Below the pieces are notes generated by a model that did no database searches, was not told the DNA's origin, and saw only the letters and a list, made by a program, of their open reading frames with translations. A DNA stretch of 64,000 nucleotides from Akkermansia muciniphila (GTDB taxonomy: Bacteria; Verrucomicrobiota; Verrucomicrobiia; Verrucomicrobiales; Akkermansiaceae), in assembly GCA_945874895.1 (NCBI GenBank), contig CAMCIC010000002.1, forward strand, positions 209,178 through 273,177. The letters are read 5' to 3'. The translations under genes and the position numbers were made by a program. The first letter of the stretch is position 1, and each line of letters opens with the position of its first letter. Below are positions 36,220 to 45,010 of this stretch, in pieces.

Positions 36220-36669
36220 TCACAAGATGGTCGTGATGACTCGGGTAGAGCCTTCGATCAAGTCTCGCCGAGCTTTTCCTAACAACTTTTGAAACAGAGG
36301 ACTGGAAGGAGTCAATACGGTGACCTCACGACCATCATGAATGATTTCCAGTCCACCAGCGCTGGGGGCTAAGAGATACCACACGCTATCAGCAGTTCCC
36401 ACCAAGGAGCCCATGACGATCTTTTCCGATTTTTCGATCGACATGACATCGAATGCCTCGAACAAACGCAACGCATCCGCCAACTCTTCCACCTGCTTCG
36501 CTTGCCCTGATGCCAGGTATGAGGCCTCTAGATTGCGAGTATCGTATTTGCTCTCTGCCTTGCTTCCGGCATCGGTGGCCGCGGCATGTGCTTCCTGGGC
36601 AGCTTGTTTCAAACGCAGCAATTGCGCGCGCAACTCTTCTCGTATCGCATCGAACAAAAGTGCTTTCAT
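36220..36669 (-). CDS. GreA/GreB-like C-terminal domain protein
   Basis: 149 residues. A helical N terminus (LRAQLLRLKQAAQEAHAAATD) resembles the coiled coil, and KYDTRNLEASYLASGQAKQVEEL, VMGSLVGTADSVWYLLAPSAGGLEI and LLGKARRDLIEG resemble the GreA/GreB C-terminal FKBP-like domain family. Members of this branch occur as short proteins without the long acidic-tip coiled coil. A role in transcription, for example at RNA polymerase's secondary channel, is inferred only. It starts 6 bp after the DUF5069 gene's end on the same strand, so they share a transcript. Confidence 0.62.
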   Translation of the reverse strand: MKALLFDAIREELRAQLLRLKQAAQEAHAAATDAGSKAESKYDTRNLEASYLASGQAKQVEELADALRLFEAFDVMSIEKSEKIVMGSLVGTADSVWYLLAPSAGGLEIIHDGREVTVLTPSSPLFQKLLGKARRDLIEGSTRVITTIL

Positions 36670-36675
36670 GACCCA

Positions 36676-37101
36676 TCACTCGCGACCTTCCTCGGCATCG
36701 AACAGTGCGAAAAATGTTTGAATATCATCGCGATGAGCCAAATCGGCATCGGCTTTTTGCTGCGTCAGCCCGGGCGTTGCGGCATCATTCCAACCGCGCT
36801 TTTGCATGAAGGCATTCCAGACCTCGATCCGTTCGTCATCGGGACGCTGCCCCTGCGCGAAACACCAATCGAGGATTTCTTCATCGCTACCGCCTTGCAA
36901 GGTTCGCAAGCGCAGGGACTCAAAGTCCACGCCGAGGAAGCGGCAAACGCGATCATCAAAAGTCTTTTTCCCGGGAATGATGCCCACGTGATAACCTGCA
37001 GGTAGCAGACCTTGGGCATCGAGGCGGATTTTATCGAGAATGCGGCCGAATACAAAAATCCCGCCGACCGTGGCGGATGCGGAACGAAGGGGAAAGGACA
37101 T
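36676..37101 (-). CDS. DUF5069-family protein
   Basis: 141 residues. ILDKIRLDAQGLLPAGYHVG, KTFDDRVCRFLGVDFESLR and LQGGSDEEILDWCFAQGQRP match the pattern of DUF5069, a small helical family whose members are found mostly in Planctomycetota and Verrucomicrobiota. The N-terminal GRILDKIRL and the Trp-Cys in ILDWCFAQG are characteristic. The function is unknown. The GreA-like gene follows 6 bp downstream. Confidence 0.75.
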   Translation of the reverse strand: MSFPLRSASATVGGIFVFGRILDKIRLDAQGLLPAGYHVGIIPGKKTFDDRVCRFLGVDFESLRLRTLQGGSDEEILDWCFAQGQRPDDERIEVWNAFMQKRGWNDAATPGLTQQKADADLAHRDDIQTFFALFDAEEGRE

Positions 37102-37223
37102 GCCCCAAGATGAAACGGTTGCGGACGGGCATCAAGCGCCGAATTTCAGGCACGAAAGTCGGCGACGAACAACATCGATGAAAAATTCGATTTTGATGGA
37201 TCAACGAAAGAAAAATTCATAAC

Positions 37224-38174
37224 ATGGCAACTATGTCAGTTCAGAAGGAAATGATGGGTCAACACTCTCCTCACAAATCCTTCAAAAAGATGATGTATGA
37301 GCGACTTGTGAGATCGGAGCGATACACCGTTTATCAAGAAGCCTTTCGCACTGCCACCGGATTGCCGCTGTCTTTGGTGGAGTCCGATACGGAAACATGC
37401 TGTCCCAATGATCAGAGCATCAATCGCAGCCCCTTCTGTGAAAAGATCAACCTTTGCAAGAAGGCCTGCTCCGCCTGCATCGATGTCAACAAACGTCTGA
37501 TGCAAGAAGCTGAGCTTTCCAGTCCTGCGACGTGTCATTGTTTCGCAGGTCTTTGCACGAGTGCTGTGCCCATCAGGCTCGGAAGCACCACCATCGCTTA
37601 CTTGAGAACCGGGCAGGTGTTTACTCGATCGCCGGATGAAAAAAATTTCCGTGATGTGCTCGCTGTTGTGGGGGAAAAAACGATTTCAAAAGAAGATGTC
37701 CCACTGTTGCACGACGCCTTTATCCAGACTCACTTGGTGGAGCCACAACGCTACCAGAGTATGATTGCCTTGCTGGCCAGTTTCGGCGAACAGCTGTGCA
37801 ATGACTCTGAGCAACTTGCCTTCATCGATGAGGGATCCGAACCTGCGGCCGTTGTCCGGGTCAAAAAATATATCGACGAGAATCTCGACCGGACATTGCC
37901 TCTGTGTGAGATCGCAAAAATCGCTGGTCTATCCGAATCACATTTCTGCCGCCTATTTAAGGAAACGACTGCACTGACGCTCACCGAATACATCAACCGT
38001 TGTCGCATCGATTGGGCCAGGCGAGAGTTGCTCGACGCGAGCGCGCGCATCTCGGAAATTGCCTTCCAAATCGGTTACCAATCACTCTCACAGTTCAATC
38101 GCTCTTTCCTCCGCATCACGGGCATGTCTCCCACCATCTATCGCCGCAATCAACTGAGCCGCGTGGCCTCGTGA
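37224..38174 (+). CDS. AraC-family transcriptional regulator with PocR sensory domain
   Basis: 316 residues. Residues 30-180 resemble the PocR domain: SPFCEKINLCKKACSACIDVN with clustered cysteines, CHCFAGLCTSAVPIRLGSTT and IAYLRTGQVFTRSPDE. The C-terminal AraC domain has two HTH units, DRTLPLCEIAKIAGLSESHFCRLFKE and SEIAFQIGYQSLSQFNRSFLRITGMSP. PocR domains bind small hydrocarbon or diol derivatives in the best-studied examples. The downstream SDR gene, 51 bp away in the same direction, is a candidate target. The cysteine cluster could bind a metal or sense redox state; inference only. Confidence 0.85.
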   Translation: MATMSVQKEMMGQHSPHKSFKKMMYERLVRSERYTVYQEAFRTATGLPLSLVESDTETCCPNDQSINRSPFCEKINLCKKACSACIDVNKRLMQEAELSSPATCHCFAGLCTSAVPIRLGSTTIAYLRTGQVFTRSPDEKNFRDVLAVVGEKTISKEDVPLLHDAFIQTHLVEPQRYQSMIALLASFGEQLCNDSEQLAFIDEGSEPAAVVRVKKYIDENLDRTLPLCEIAKIAGLSESHFCRLFKETTALTLTEYINRCRIDWARRELLDASARISEIAFQIGYQSLSQFNRSFLRITGMSPTIYRRNQLSRVAS

Positions 38175-38225
38175 GGAAATTCAACGGATCAGTTGACGCA
38201 GGGACTTATTGAGCGATGGTGAAAC

Positions 38226-38924
38226 ATGTCACAACGCATCGCAATCATCGGCGGAACATCAGGCATCGGCGCCCGGGCGCTCCAACATTGGCGCTCACAG
38301 GGTCATGAAGTCCACGCCGCCTGTCGCAAACCAGAAGTGCTTGCAGCACAGGGTGTTTCCGCCCAGCATTTCGACGCCCTACACCCCACCCCACTGCAAT
38401 GGCCTGAAAAACTCGATTCATTCGTGTATTTCCCCGGATCCATTTCGCTGAAGCCCTTCCATCGGATCGGCCACGATGACTTTGCGCGCGATCTACAGGT
38501 CAATCTGTTAGGCGCCGTTCACGCGCTGCAATCGGCAATGCCTGCCTTGAAAGCGAGCGGCAACGCGTCGGTGGTGCTTTTCTCCACTGTAGCTGTGGCT
38601 CAGGGCATGCCGTTTCACGCCTCCATCGCCGCCGCAAAAGGTGCGATCGAAGGGTTGGCACGCAGTCTTGCCGCTGAGTGGGCCCCGCTGATTCGAGTCA
38701 ATGCAGTGGCCCCATCGCTCACTGACACCCCGCTGGCTCAGTCTCTGCTTAGCGATGAAACGAAACGTGCTGCTGCCGCGAAACGCCACCCCCTGCAACA
38801 GGTGGGGCAAGTCGGTGACATCGTCGCTCTACTTGACTTCCTGATCAGCGATCACAGTCGCTTCATGACAGGACAAATCCTCCGTCCCGATGGCGGACTA
38901 TCGTCGGTCCGGCTCTTTCATTGA
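38226..38924 (+). CDS. Short-chain dehydrogenase-like protein with altered catalytic motif
   Basis: 232 residues. RIAIIGGTSGIGARALQHW is the Rossmann nucleotide loop, and VVLFSTVAVAQGMPFHASIAAAKGAIEGLARSLAAEWAPLIRVNAVAP is the region that should contain YxxxK. The Lys is present in AAAKG, but the residue four positions before is Ile instead of Tyr. The rest, including LTDTPLA and GQILRPDGGL, is classical SDR. Either another residue is used or the protein is a non-catalytic binder. It stands 51 bp after the PocR-AraC gene and is convergent with dinG with one base between stops. Confidence 0.82.
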   Translation: MSQRIAIIGGTSGIGARALQHWRSQGHEVHAACRKPEVLAAQGVSAQHFDALHPTPLQWPEKLDSFVYFPGSISLKPFHRIGHDDFARDLQVNLLGAVHALQSAMPALKASGNASVVLFSTVAVAQGMPFHASIAAAKGAIEGLARSLAAEWAPLIRVNAVAPSLTDTPLAQSLLSDETKRAAAAKRHPLQQVGQVGDIVALLDFLISDHSRFMTGQILRPDGGLSSVRLFH

Positions 38925-38925
38925 T

Positions 38926-40941
38926 CTAACGCAAATTCAAAAAGACCTCTTCGACGGGTGCGTCAGGCAAGGCGGAAAGGAAATTTTTGCCATACCGTTT
39001 GGTGAGAATGCGATTGTCAAGAATGTGCACCCAACCGCGGTCTTTTGCCGTGCGAATCAGACGCCCCACTCCCTGGCGCATCTTGAGAATCGCCTCCGGC
39101 ACACTGTATTCCATGAAAGCATTCCCGCCCTCAGCCTCGATGGCTTCCACGCGGGACTGAGTAAGCGGATGATCCGGTACGGAAAAGGGCAGTCGTGTCA
39201 GCACCACATTCGATAAAGCCTCTCCAGGCACATCCACGCCGGTCCAAAAGCTATCAGTGCCGAATAGCACGCTGTGCACGTCTTTGCGAAACTCCTCTAC
39301 CATCCGATCGCGCGTCATGTTTGCTCCCTGCACAATGAGCTGCCAGCCTTTCTTGCGGAAAAATGCCTCCAACTGCGTCGCCGCATCACGCATCGCCCGA
39401 TAGCTTGTAAAAAGCACGAAGGCCCGTCCCTCGCTGACCTCGACCGACATCTGGATCGCCTTTGCCAGTGCCTTATGATATCTCGCATCGCTCGGCTCAG
39501 GCATGTCACGAAATATTTTTACAACCATCTGATTCTTGTAATCGAAAGGACTACCTATGCTCATGCTGCGCACTTCTTCCGCGCCCACGCGACCCTTAAA
39601 CCACTGCAGGGACGGATCACCCACGCCCAATGTCGCACTGGTCATGATGCAGGTCTTTTCCGGTGCGAATAGCAGACGCCGCAGGGATTCCGCCACCTCG
39701 ACCGGAGCGGCGTGGAGGGAAAACTGCACCTCCTCGCGCCCGCCGCGCTCCACCCAGTAGACATTCCCCTCCTGTTGTTGATCCAGAAATACCTGCACCG
39801 TGCCGTGGACTTCACGCAGTTTTCGGGACACTTCTGTCAACTCCGCCTTGCTGGTGTCGCCTTCGACATCGGCTGCAAGGTCGTCAATCTCCGACCATAA
39901 TTGGCGGAGCGGAGCTGCCAGTGTGTTGTCGACCAGTCCCGGACGACGCACTCGGAATTCCCGCCCGTATTCGCTGAAGCGCACGCTTTCTCCCACCCGC
40001 AGGAAAAAGTTTTCTGCCTCATCCAACAAGGCCTCCACCGCCTTCATGGCGCTGGCCTTGCGGTAGCTCTTCAGCAGACCTTTTTTGGTACGGGGATGAT
40101 ACAAGCGCATCAGATCATACTTCAGGCCTGCCTGACTGAGCCGTAACCCGAGTTGCGCGGCGGCCACATGTTCGACGGTGTGCGCTTCATCCAGCACCAC
40201 AAAGTCGTTCGGAAACAAAAAACCGTTCATTGCTCCGGCGTCAGCGCTCGCTACATCATCCGCCGCTCCTAACAGGGCAAAAAACAGGGTGTGATTCACT
40301 ACTACCATTTTGGCATCCGCGGCGGCTTTACGAGCTTCTTGAAAAAAACAATTGCCTCGCGGACCACACATCCGAGCGGTGCAGATGTGGGGATCGCTGC
40401 ACACCTGAGCCCAGATTTTCGGAGAGGGCGAAAAAGACAGGTCGCTCAAGGTCCCATCGCGCGTTCCTTCTGCCCATCGTGCAATGGCACGCAGTTCCTC
40501 GTCCTCCGAACTGGTAAACAAGTCTGCCGTTTGTTCAATCGCCCGGCGCAAGCGCACAGGACAAAGGTAATTGCCACGCCCTTTCAACAGCACGGCGGGA
40601 AATTCCTCGCGCAGCACCTTGCGCACAATGGGGATATCCTTGCGGATCAATTGCTCTTGCAAATTGATCGTGTGGGTGGATATCACCGCCTTTCGTCCAG
40701 ACTCGAGCGCAAAGCGCGCTGCGGGCAGCAGATAGGCCAGCGATTTGCCTACCCCCGTGCCAGCTTCTGCGATGACAGAACCACGCCGCACCAAGGCCTC
40801 CGCCACGGCAACGGCGAGCTGCTGCTGCTGAGGTCGATATTCAAAGTCCTTTGATCGCCCAAGGACGCCATCGGGAGAAAATGCATGCTGCATTTCCTCA
40901 ACCAATCCCGGCACCGCGAGCCCATCCGTGACCGAAATCAT
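38926..40941 (-). CDS. dinG: DinG-family ATP-dependent DNA helicase
   Basis: 671 residues from the ATG at 40941. The Walker A loop is VIAEAGTGVGKSLAYLLP, the DEAH box is VLDEAHTVEHVAA, and the Fe-S domain cysteines are visible in KGRGNYLCPVRLRRA, CTARMCGPRGNC. DSFWTGVDVPGEALSNVVLTRLPF and QGVGRLIRT are helicase motifs V and VI. DinG-type helicases unwind 5'-3' and resolve R-loops or forks. It follows an EF-hand gene by 18 bp, and is therefore the second gene of a minus operon. Confidence 0.9.
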   Translation of the reverse strand: MISVTDGLAVPGLVEEMQHAFSPDGVLGRSKDFEYRPQQQQLAVAVAEALVRRGSVIAEAGTGVGKSLAYLLPAARFALESGRKAVISTHTINLQEQLIRKDIPIVRKVLREEFPAVLLKGRGNYLCPVRLRRAIEQTADLFTSSEDEELRAIARWAEGTRDGTLSDLSFSPSPKIWAQVCSDPHICTARMCGPRGNCFFQEARKAAADAKMVVVNHTLFFALLGAADDVASADAGAMNGFLFPNDFVVLDEAHTVEHVAAAQLGLRLSQAGLKYDLMRLYHPRTKKGLLKSYRKASAMKAVEALLDEAENFFLRVGESVRFSEYGREFRVRRPGLVDNTLAAPLRQLWSEIDDLAADVEGDTSKAELTEVSRKLREVHGTVQVFLDQQQEGNVYWVERGGREEVQFSLHAAPVEVAESLRRLLFAPEKTCIMTSATLGVGDPSLQWFKGRVGAEEVRSMSIGSPFDYKNQMVVKIFRDMPEPSDARYHKALAKAIQMSVEVSEGRAFVLFTSYRAMRDAATQLEAFFRKKGWQLIVQGANMTRDRMVEEFRKDVHSVLFGTDSFWTGVDVPGEALSNVVLTRLPFSVPDHPLTQSRVEAIEAEGGNAFMEYSVPEAILKMRQGVGRLIRTAKDRGWVHILDNRILTKRYGKNFLSALPDAPVEEVFLNLR

Positions 40942-40959
40942 GATCTCCCTCAATCGTGT

Positions 40960-41400
40960 TTACATCGATCCCCCAGCCTGGGCTTGCAAAAACTGCACAC
41001 GAGCATCCGCCTCCTGCAGGGTCACGAAGCCATCGCCATCTTGGTCCGCGGCATCAAATCGCTGCTTCACGTAGCCTTTTTTTGTCTGAATCTTCTCGAA
41101 CTCCCCCCATGACACCTTGCCATCACGATTCAAATCATACTCGTTGAACTTGGTGCGATTCGCCTCCGGAGCCACATCCAATGCCTCACGCAAGGAAATG
41201 GAACCGTTTTGATCATAGTCGACGAGATCAAACACCCGCTTGTGCTCGAATTGGCGCGCCTCCTCCAGGCTCAACATCCGGTCATCGTTGGCATCCGCTT
41301 CAAAAAACTTCGCCCGATCCACCCGACTCTCCACACTCTGGCACTGACATAACAAAACCATTGGCACCCCCCATAAAACTCGTTTGTATCTTCGCAACAT
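40960..41400 (-). CDS. Exported four-EF-hand protein
   Basis: 146 residues. The N terminus (LRRYKRVLWGVPMVLLCQC) is a signal peptide; LLCQC could be a lipoprotein box with poor fit. Four EF-hand loops are visible: DANDDRMLSLEE, DYDQNGSISLRE, DLNRDGKVSWGE and DQDGDGFVTLQE, each with acidic residues at positions 1, 3, 5 and 12, though the first has Arg at position 6 where Gly is usual. It is expected to bind calcium outside the cytosol. The dinG gene is 18 bp behind it. Confidence 0.82.
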   Translation of the reverse strand: MLRRYKRVLWGVPMVLLCQCQSVESRVDRAKFFEADANDDRMLSLEEARQFEHKRVFDLVDYDQNGSISLREALDVAPEANRTKFNEYDLNRDGKVSWGEFEKIQTKKGYVKQRFDAADQDGDGFVTLQEADARVQFLQAQAGGSM

Positions 41401-41634
41401 CTTTGTGCCACCAACCTACCAAAGCACCACGCGTTCACAAGAACAAATCAACCCGTCACCAAAGGTGCGGTGACTCGGGACGGATGATGCGCACAAGCGA
41501 GCACGACTTCTCGCGGTCAAGGACAAGCAGGACCTGATCCACTGCCCCTGAAAGCTTAAAGTTTCTTGAAAATCAGGCTTGCCGCAGCACCGAAAGCAGT
41601 TCAGTCTGTTGGCGTCTCCGAAGAGAGCCTTTTT

Positions 41635-44142
41635 ATGCCGAAAAGCGACAACATCAAACGCGGAGAACCAGAGCCCGCGCCCGACAAGCACCGTAGCGAG
41701 ATCATAGGTTTCGCCTTGTCGGCACTCGGTCTGGTTTTCCTACTTGCGCTCATTTCTTACACACCGCACGACTCTCCCGTGGCCGACATGTATGGCCATG
41801 CCCCCAACAAAGTGCGCCATAACCTCATTGGCCCAGTGGGCGCGCTCTTGGGGGCGGCCCAGATGATGCTGCTAGGTTCCGCAGGCTACTTGATCCCCGT
41901 TGCCTTGATTTGGTTTGGCATCGCCAAGCTGGTATTCAATGCACGCCTCTGGGGGCGCACCATGATCGGCTTTGCCCTCCTGATGATCAGTGCCGCCTCA
42001 CTTTTGCACGTGTCTGGCATTTTTTCCTCCGAGTGTCAAAAATACTGCACACCCGGCCCCGGTGGCATTCTAGGCGAAGGCATAGGTGGCTGGGTATTCG
42101 CTCAATTGATCGGCAAGATTGGCGCGCTCATTGCCCTTTCCACTCTTTACCTCGTAGGCCTCATCATGATCACAGGCGTGCCTCCGCTTCAGTTTTTGCG
42201 AGCCTGCCTGGTCGTCACCAAACAAAAATGGCACAAGCAAAAAGAACTGCGACAAGCAGCCCAGATTGCCGCCGAGCGCGAACAGCAAATGATGCGCGAT
42301 CGCGAAGCGGAAAAAGAGCGACGTCGCCGCGAGCGCAGCAACAGCAATAGCAATGGCAATAACAGCAGCCCGATCACCGCTGATGATGAAAACGGTCATT
42401 TCAAACCTTTGTTTCACACAGAATCCGAAGAAAATCAGCAATTCTTGCCGCTCGTTACGACGCCGGCTCCGAAAATCATCGATGCATCCGCCCGCCGCCC
42501 AGCGGCTCCACAACCGGGTGACAAACCCTTCGAGCGCAAACCGAAGACTGACCTCTCTCTATCGACCACGGGGTTTGAAAACTACGAACTGCCCGGCTTC
42601 GATCTGCTCGATATGGACGAAAACGGCGATGCCCCCGAGGCGGACAAAGACGAACTGCTCGCCACCCAACGCAATATCATCGAGACCCTGAAATCGTTTA
42701 ACATCGACGTGACCCCCGGCGATATCACTCGTGGTCCCACGATCACACGCTACGAAATCTATCCGCCGCCGGGCATGCGCGTCTCCAAAATTTCTCAATT
42801 GGAAAACGACCTAGCTCGCTCCACCTGCGCCGAACGCATCAACATTCTCGCACCGATTCCTGGTAAGGATACGGTGGGCATTGAGATTGCCAATTCCACA
42901 AAGGTCGCGGTGCCTTTGCGCGAGTTGCTACAAGATCCGGAATTCCGCTCGGCAAAGAAAAAAATCCCTCTCGCTCTGGGCAAAGACGTCTATGGCAAGA
43001 CTGTCATCGGTGACCTCACGGCCATGCCTCACCTGCTCGTCGCTGGCGCCACGGGCTCAGGAAAATCGGTGTGCATCAACTCCATCATCGCCTCGATTCT
43101 CTTCAAGTTCGGACCCGATGAACTGCGCTTTATCATGGTCGACCCGAAAGTGGTAGAAATGCAGATTTACAACAAACTCCCCCACCTTGTGGTGCCGGTG
43201 GTGACCGATCCGAAAAAAACCGTGGCCGCTCTCAAGTGGGTGGTGAACGAGATGGAGAAACGCTACCGCATCTTTGCCAAAGTGGGCGTCAGAAACTTTG
43301 ATGGCTACAACAACCGCCCGCGCCCGGAAAAAACGGTGATGGGTGATTTGCCTTTCGAGGAAAAAGAACCGGAGCCGGAGCCCGACATGGAACAAATCGA
43401 GTCCATCGCCGCCGCAATCGAATCTGGTGAATTGGGTCCCGAAGAAGACGAGGACGAAATCATCCCAGATGATGACAAAATCCCCGATCGTTTTCCTTAC
43501 ATCGTGGTGCTCATCGACGAGTTGGCTGACCTGATGCAAACCGCTCCCGCGGATGTGGAGGGCTGCATTGCCCGCATCGCCCAAAAAGCCCGCGCTGCCG
43601 GCATCCACTTGATCATCGCCACGCAAACCCCGCGAGCAGATGTGGTGACGGGCATCATCAAGGCCAACATCCCCTGCCGCATTGCCTTCCAGGTTTCCTC
43701 GCAACTTGACTCGCGCGTCATCCTTGACACCAAAGGCGCTGACAAGCTGGTGGGCAAGGGTGACATGCTCTACCTGCCACCGGGCTCGGCGAAACTCGAA
43801 CGCTCGCAAGGCGCCTTCGTATCTGATGCGGAAGTGGAACGTCTCGTTGATCACTGCGCCGCTTTTGGCAAACCGAATTTCGAGTCCGATATCCATAAAG
43901 CCATTGAAACTGGCAATGTGGGCGACGATGCCAACGATGACGAATCAGATGTGGACGAGGAGATGGTCATCAAGTGCATCGAGGTCGTTCGCCAAGAACA
44001 AAAAGCCAGCACCTCCCTGCTGCAGCGCCGCTTACGCCTTGGTTACACCCGTGCCGCCCGCATGATCGACATCCTCGAAAGCCGCGGCCTGATTGGTCCA
44101 GGAGAAGGAGCCAAAGCCCGCGAAGTGTTCATCAAGGACTAA
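41635..44142 (+). CDS. ftsK: DNA translocase FtsK
   Basis: 835 residues from ATG at 41635. Residues 20-175 hold about four membrane segments (IIGFALSALGLVFLLALISY, LIPVALIWFGIAKLVF, MIGFALLMISAASLL, IALSTLYLVGLIMI). A charged Arg/Glu/Ser/Asn linker follows, then the alpha-beta motor with LVAGATGSGKSVCINSIIAS (Walker A), RFIMVDPKVVEM, PYIVVLIDELADLM (Walker B) and IATQTPRADVVTGIIKANI. The C-terminal gamma winged helix is present (STSLLQRRLRLGYTRAARMIDILE). It pumps the chromosome through the closing division septum. Start 41635 was chosen before MPKSDN; a TTG farther up is unlikely. Confidence 0.95.
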   Translation: MPKSDNIKRGEPEPAPDKHRSEIIGFALSALGLVFLLALISYTPHDSPVADMYGHAPNKVRHNLIGPVGALLGAAQMMLLGSAGYLIPVALIWFGIAKLVFNARLWGRTMIGFALLMISAASLLHVSGIFSSECQKYCTPGPGGILGEGIGGWVFAQLIGKIGALIALSTLYLVGLIMITGVPPLQFLRACLVVTKQKWHKQKELRQAAQIAAEREQQMMRDREAEKERRRRERSNSNSNGNNSSPITADDENGHFKPLFHTESEENQQFLPLVTTPAPKIIDASARRPAAPQPGDKPFERKPKTDLSLSTTGFENYELPGFDLLDMDENGDAPEADKDELLATQRNIIETLKSFNIDVTPGDITRGPTITRYEIYPPPGMRVSKISQLENDLARSTCAERINILAPIPGKDTVGIEIANSTKVAVPLRELLQDPEFRSAKKKIPLALGKDVYGKTVIGDLTAMPHLLVAGATGSGKSVCINSIIASILFKFGPDELRFIMVDPKVVEMQIYNKLPHLVVPVVTDPKKTVAALKWVVNEMEKRYRIFAKVGVRNFDGYNNRPRPEKTVMGDLPFEEKEPEPEPDMEQIESIAAAIESGELGPEEDEDEIIPDDDKIPDRFPYIVVLIDELADLMQTAPADVEGCIARIAQKARAAGIHLIIATQTPRADVVTGIIKANIPCRIAFQVSSQLDSRVILDTKGADKLVGKGDMLYLPPGSAKLERSQGAFVSDAEVERLVDHCAAFGKPNFESDIHKAIETGNVGDDANDDESDVDEEMVIKCIEVVRQEQKASTSLLQRRLRLGYTRAARMIDILESRGLIGPGEGAKAREVFIKD

Positions 44143-44149
44143 TGCTAAC

Positions 44150-44223
44150 GGAACGCCGACGTCCCCGTCGGCACGTGGCCTGTAAAAATGTCTGGATCAT
44201 GCCGACGAGGACGTCGGCGTTCC
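44150..44223. repeat. REP palindromes, first pair
   Basis: GCCGACGTCCCCGTCGGC is near 44154-44172 and the reverse-oriented GCCGACGAGGACGTCGGC at 44201-44218, with conserved flanking GGAAC and GTTCC. Each is a short hairpin of 7-bp GC-rich stem. The pair has 26 bases between, the usual BIME arrangement. A second pair follows at 44256-44346. Confidence 0.8.
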
Positions 44224-44226
44224 GAG

Positions 44227-44245
44227 CAAACAGACACTGGACCAC
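44227..44245. repeat. Direct repeat copy of the transposase-gene end
   Basis: CAAACAGACACTGGACCAC at 44227-44245 is repeated exactly at 44350-44368, inside the 3' end of the RAYT gene. With the neighbouring REP sequences it shows that the last part of the transposase gene and its REP has been duplicated downstream. Confidence 0.8.
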
Positions 44246-44255
44246 ACAATCATTG

Positions 44256-44346
44256 GAGCGCCGACGTCCCCGTCGGCACCCTTCCTCCATTGACACATGG
44301 CACGCAAAAAAACGTCCAATCATGCCGACGAGGACGTTGGCGTTCC
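44256..44346. repeat. REP palindromes, second pair, overlapping the RAYT 3' end
   Basis: A third palindrome (GCCGACGTCCCCGTCGGC form) is at about 44259-44277, and a fourth (GCCGACGAGGACGTTGGC, one base changed) at 44324-44341. The fourth encodes the last codons and stop of the transposase (GTPTSSSA, TGA at 44320-44322), so the gene end lies in a REP unit. Confidence 0.8.
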
Positions 44347-44967
44347 GTACAAACAGACACTGGACCACGCCCAATCTTGTGGCTCACGACAAAGACCGGC
44401 CTTCACAGGATTCTGATGCACATAGCGAACCGCCGCATGCAGATGATCTTCATCGCGAATGAAACGATCATGATAATCACGCATCCAGACCCGGCGGGAA
44501 TCTCCGAGCCCCAGACCCAATTCATGGTTTTGCTCCAACATCCATCGTGCCGTGTAAGACTTCCACGCCTGCACCATTTGAGCCATCGGCGTCATGGGAT
44601 CCACCACCACGTGCACATGATTCGGCATGATCACCCACGCCAGCAAGCGATAGCGCTCACCGTCATGATGCAAGAGACTGTTCTGAACAAACGCCGCCAC
44701 GGATGGGTTTCCCAAGGCGCAACAGCCCTTAGCGGCATCCAGCCATTGCTCGACTTTTTTCCTTTTTTCCCGACTTCTTTGGTCTGGGGGAAACGTGGCA
44801 AGCTCCCGCTCCATGGCCAGAATCACCGAATTGGGCAAACTGTCGGCGAGACGAAACGTGATGCACTGAAGCAAGTGCACGCGGTCCCGATGAGGCAGGT
44901 ATCCACGGGAATACCATTCCTTGCGCCCTGAGGGGCAGAATGTGGAAACGGGAGGGATTGATTTCAT
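44320..44967 (-). CDS. REP-associated tyrosine transposase (RAYT, Y1/TnpA_REP family)
   Basis: 215 residues from the ATG at 44967; an upstream extension to 45057 would cross a REP. The HUH motif appears as WVIMPNHVHVVVDPM, and the catalytic Tyr lies in the C-terminal helix FIRDEDHLHAAVRYVHQNPVKAGL. CREPQDWAWSSV is a typical RAYT ending. Such single-domain HUH endonucleases nick REP hairpins and are thought to spread or maintain REP sequences. The gene is flanked by REP units on both sides, which supports function. The codons for the last residues are within REP DNA. Confidence 0.88.
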   Translation of the reverse strand: MKSIPPVSTFCPSGRKEWYSRGYLPHRDRVHLLQCITFRLADSLPNSVILAMERELATFPPDQRSREKRKKVEQWLDAAKGCCALGNPSVAAFVQNSLLHHDGERYRLLAWVIMPNHVHVVVDPMTPMAQMVQAWKSYTARWMLEQNHELGLGLGDSRRVWMRDYHDRFIRDEDHLHAAVRYVHQNPVKAGLCREPQDWAWSSVCLYGTPTSSSA

Positions 44968-45010
44968 GAAATCGGTTGAGATGGTTTTGCACTGCGGGCG
45001 GGAAGGTTTT

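Noticed and set aside
41566..41634. TTG start extending FtsK upstream
   Set aside because: The extension of 23 codons has no family match, while the ATG at 41635 agrees with the usual short cytosolic start before the first membrane segment.
43057..43896. 279-codon minus frame opposite ftsK
   Set aside because: His/Asp/Phe-rich shadow of the FtsK motor domain; no domain of its own.
44188..44931. 247-codon plus frame across the REP/RAYT locus
   Set aside because: It arises from the REP repeats and the RAYT gene read backwards; it has no domain and the HUH motif belongs to the minus strand.
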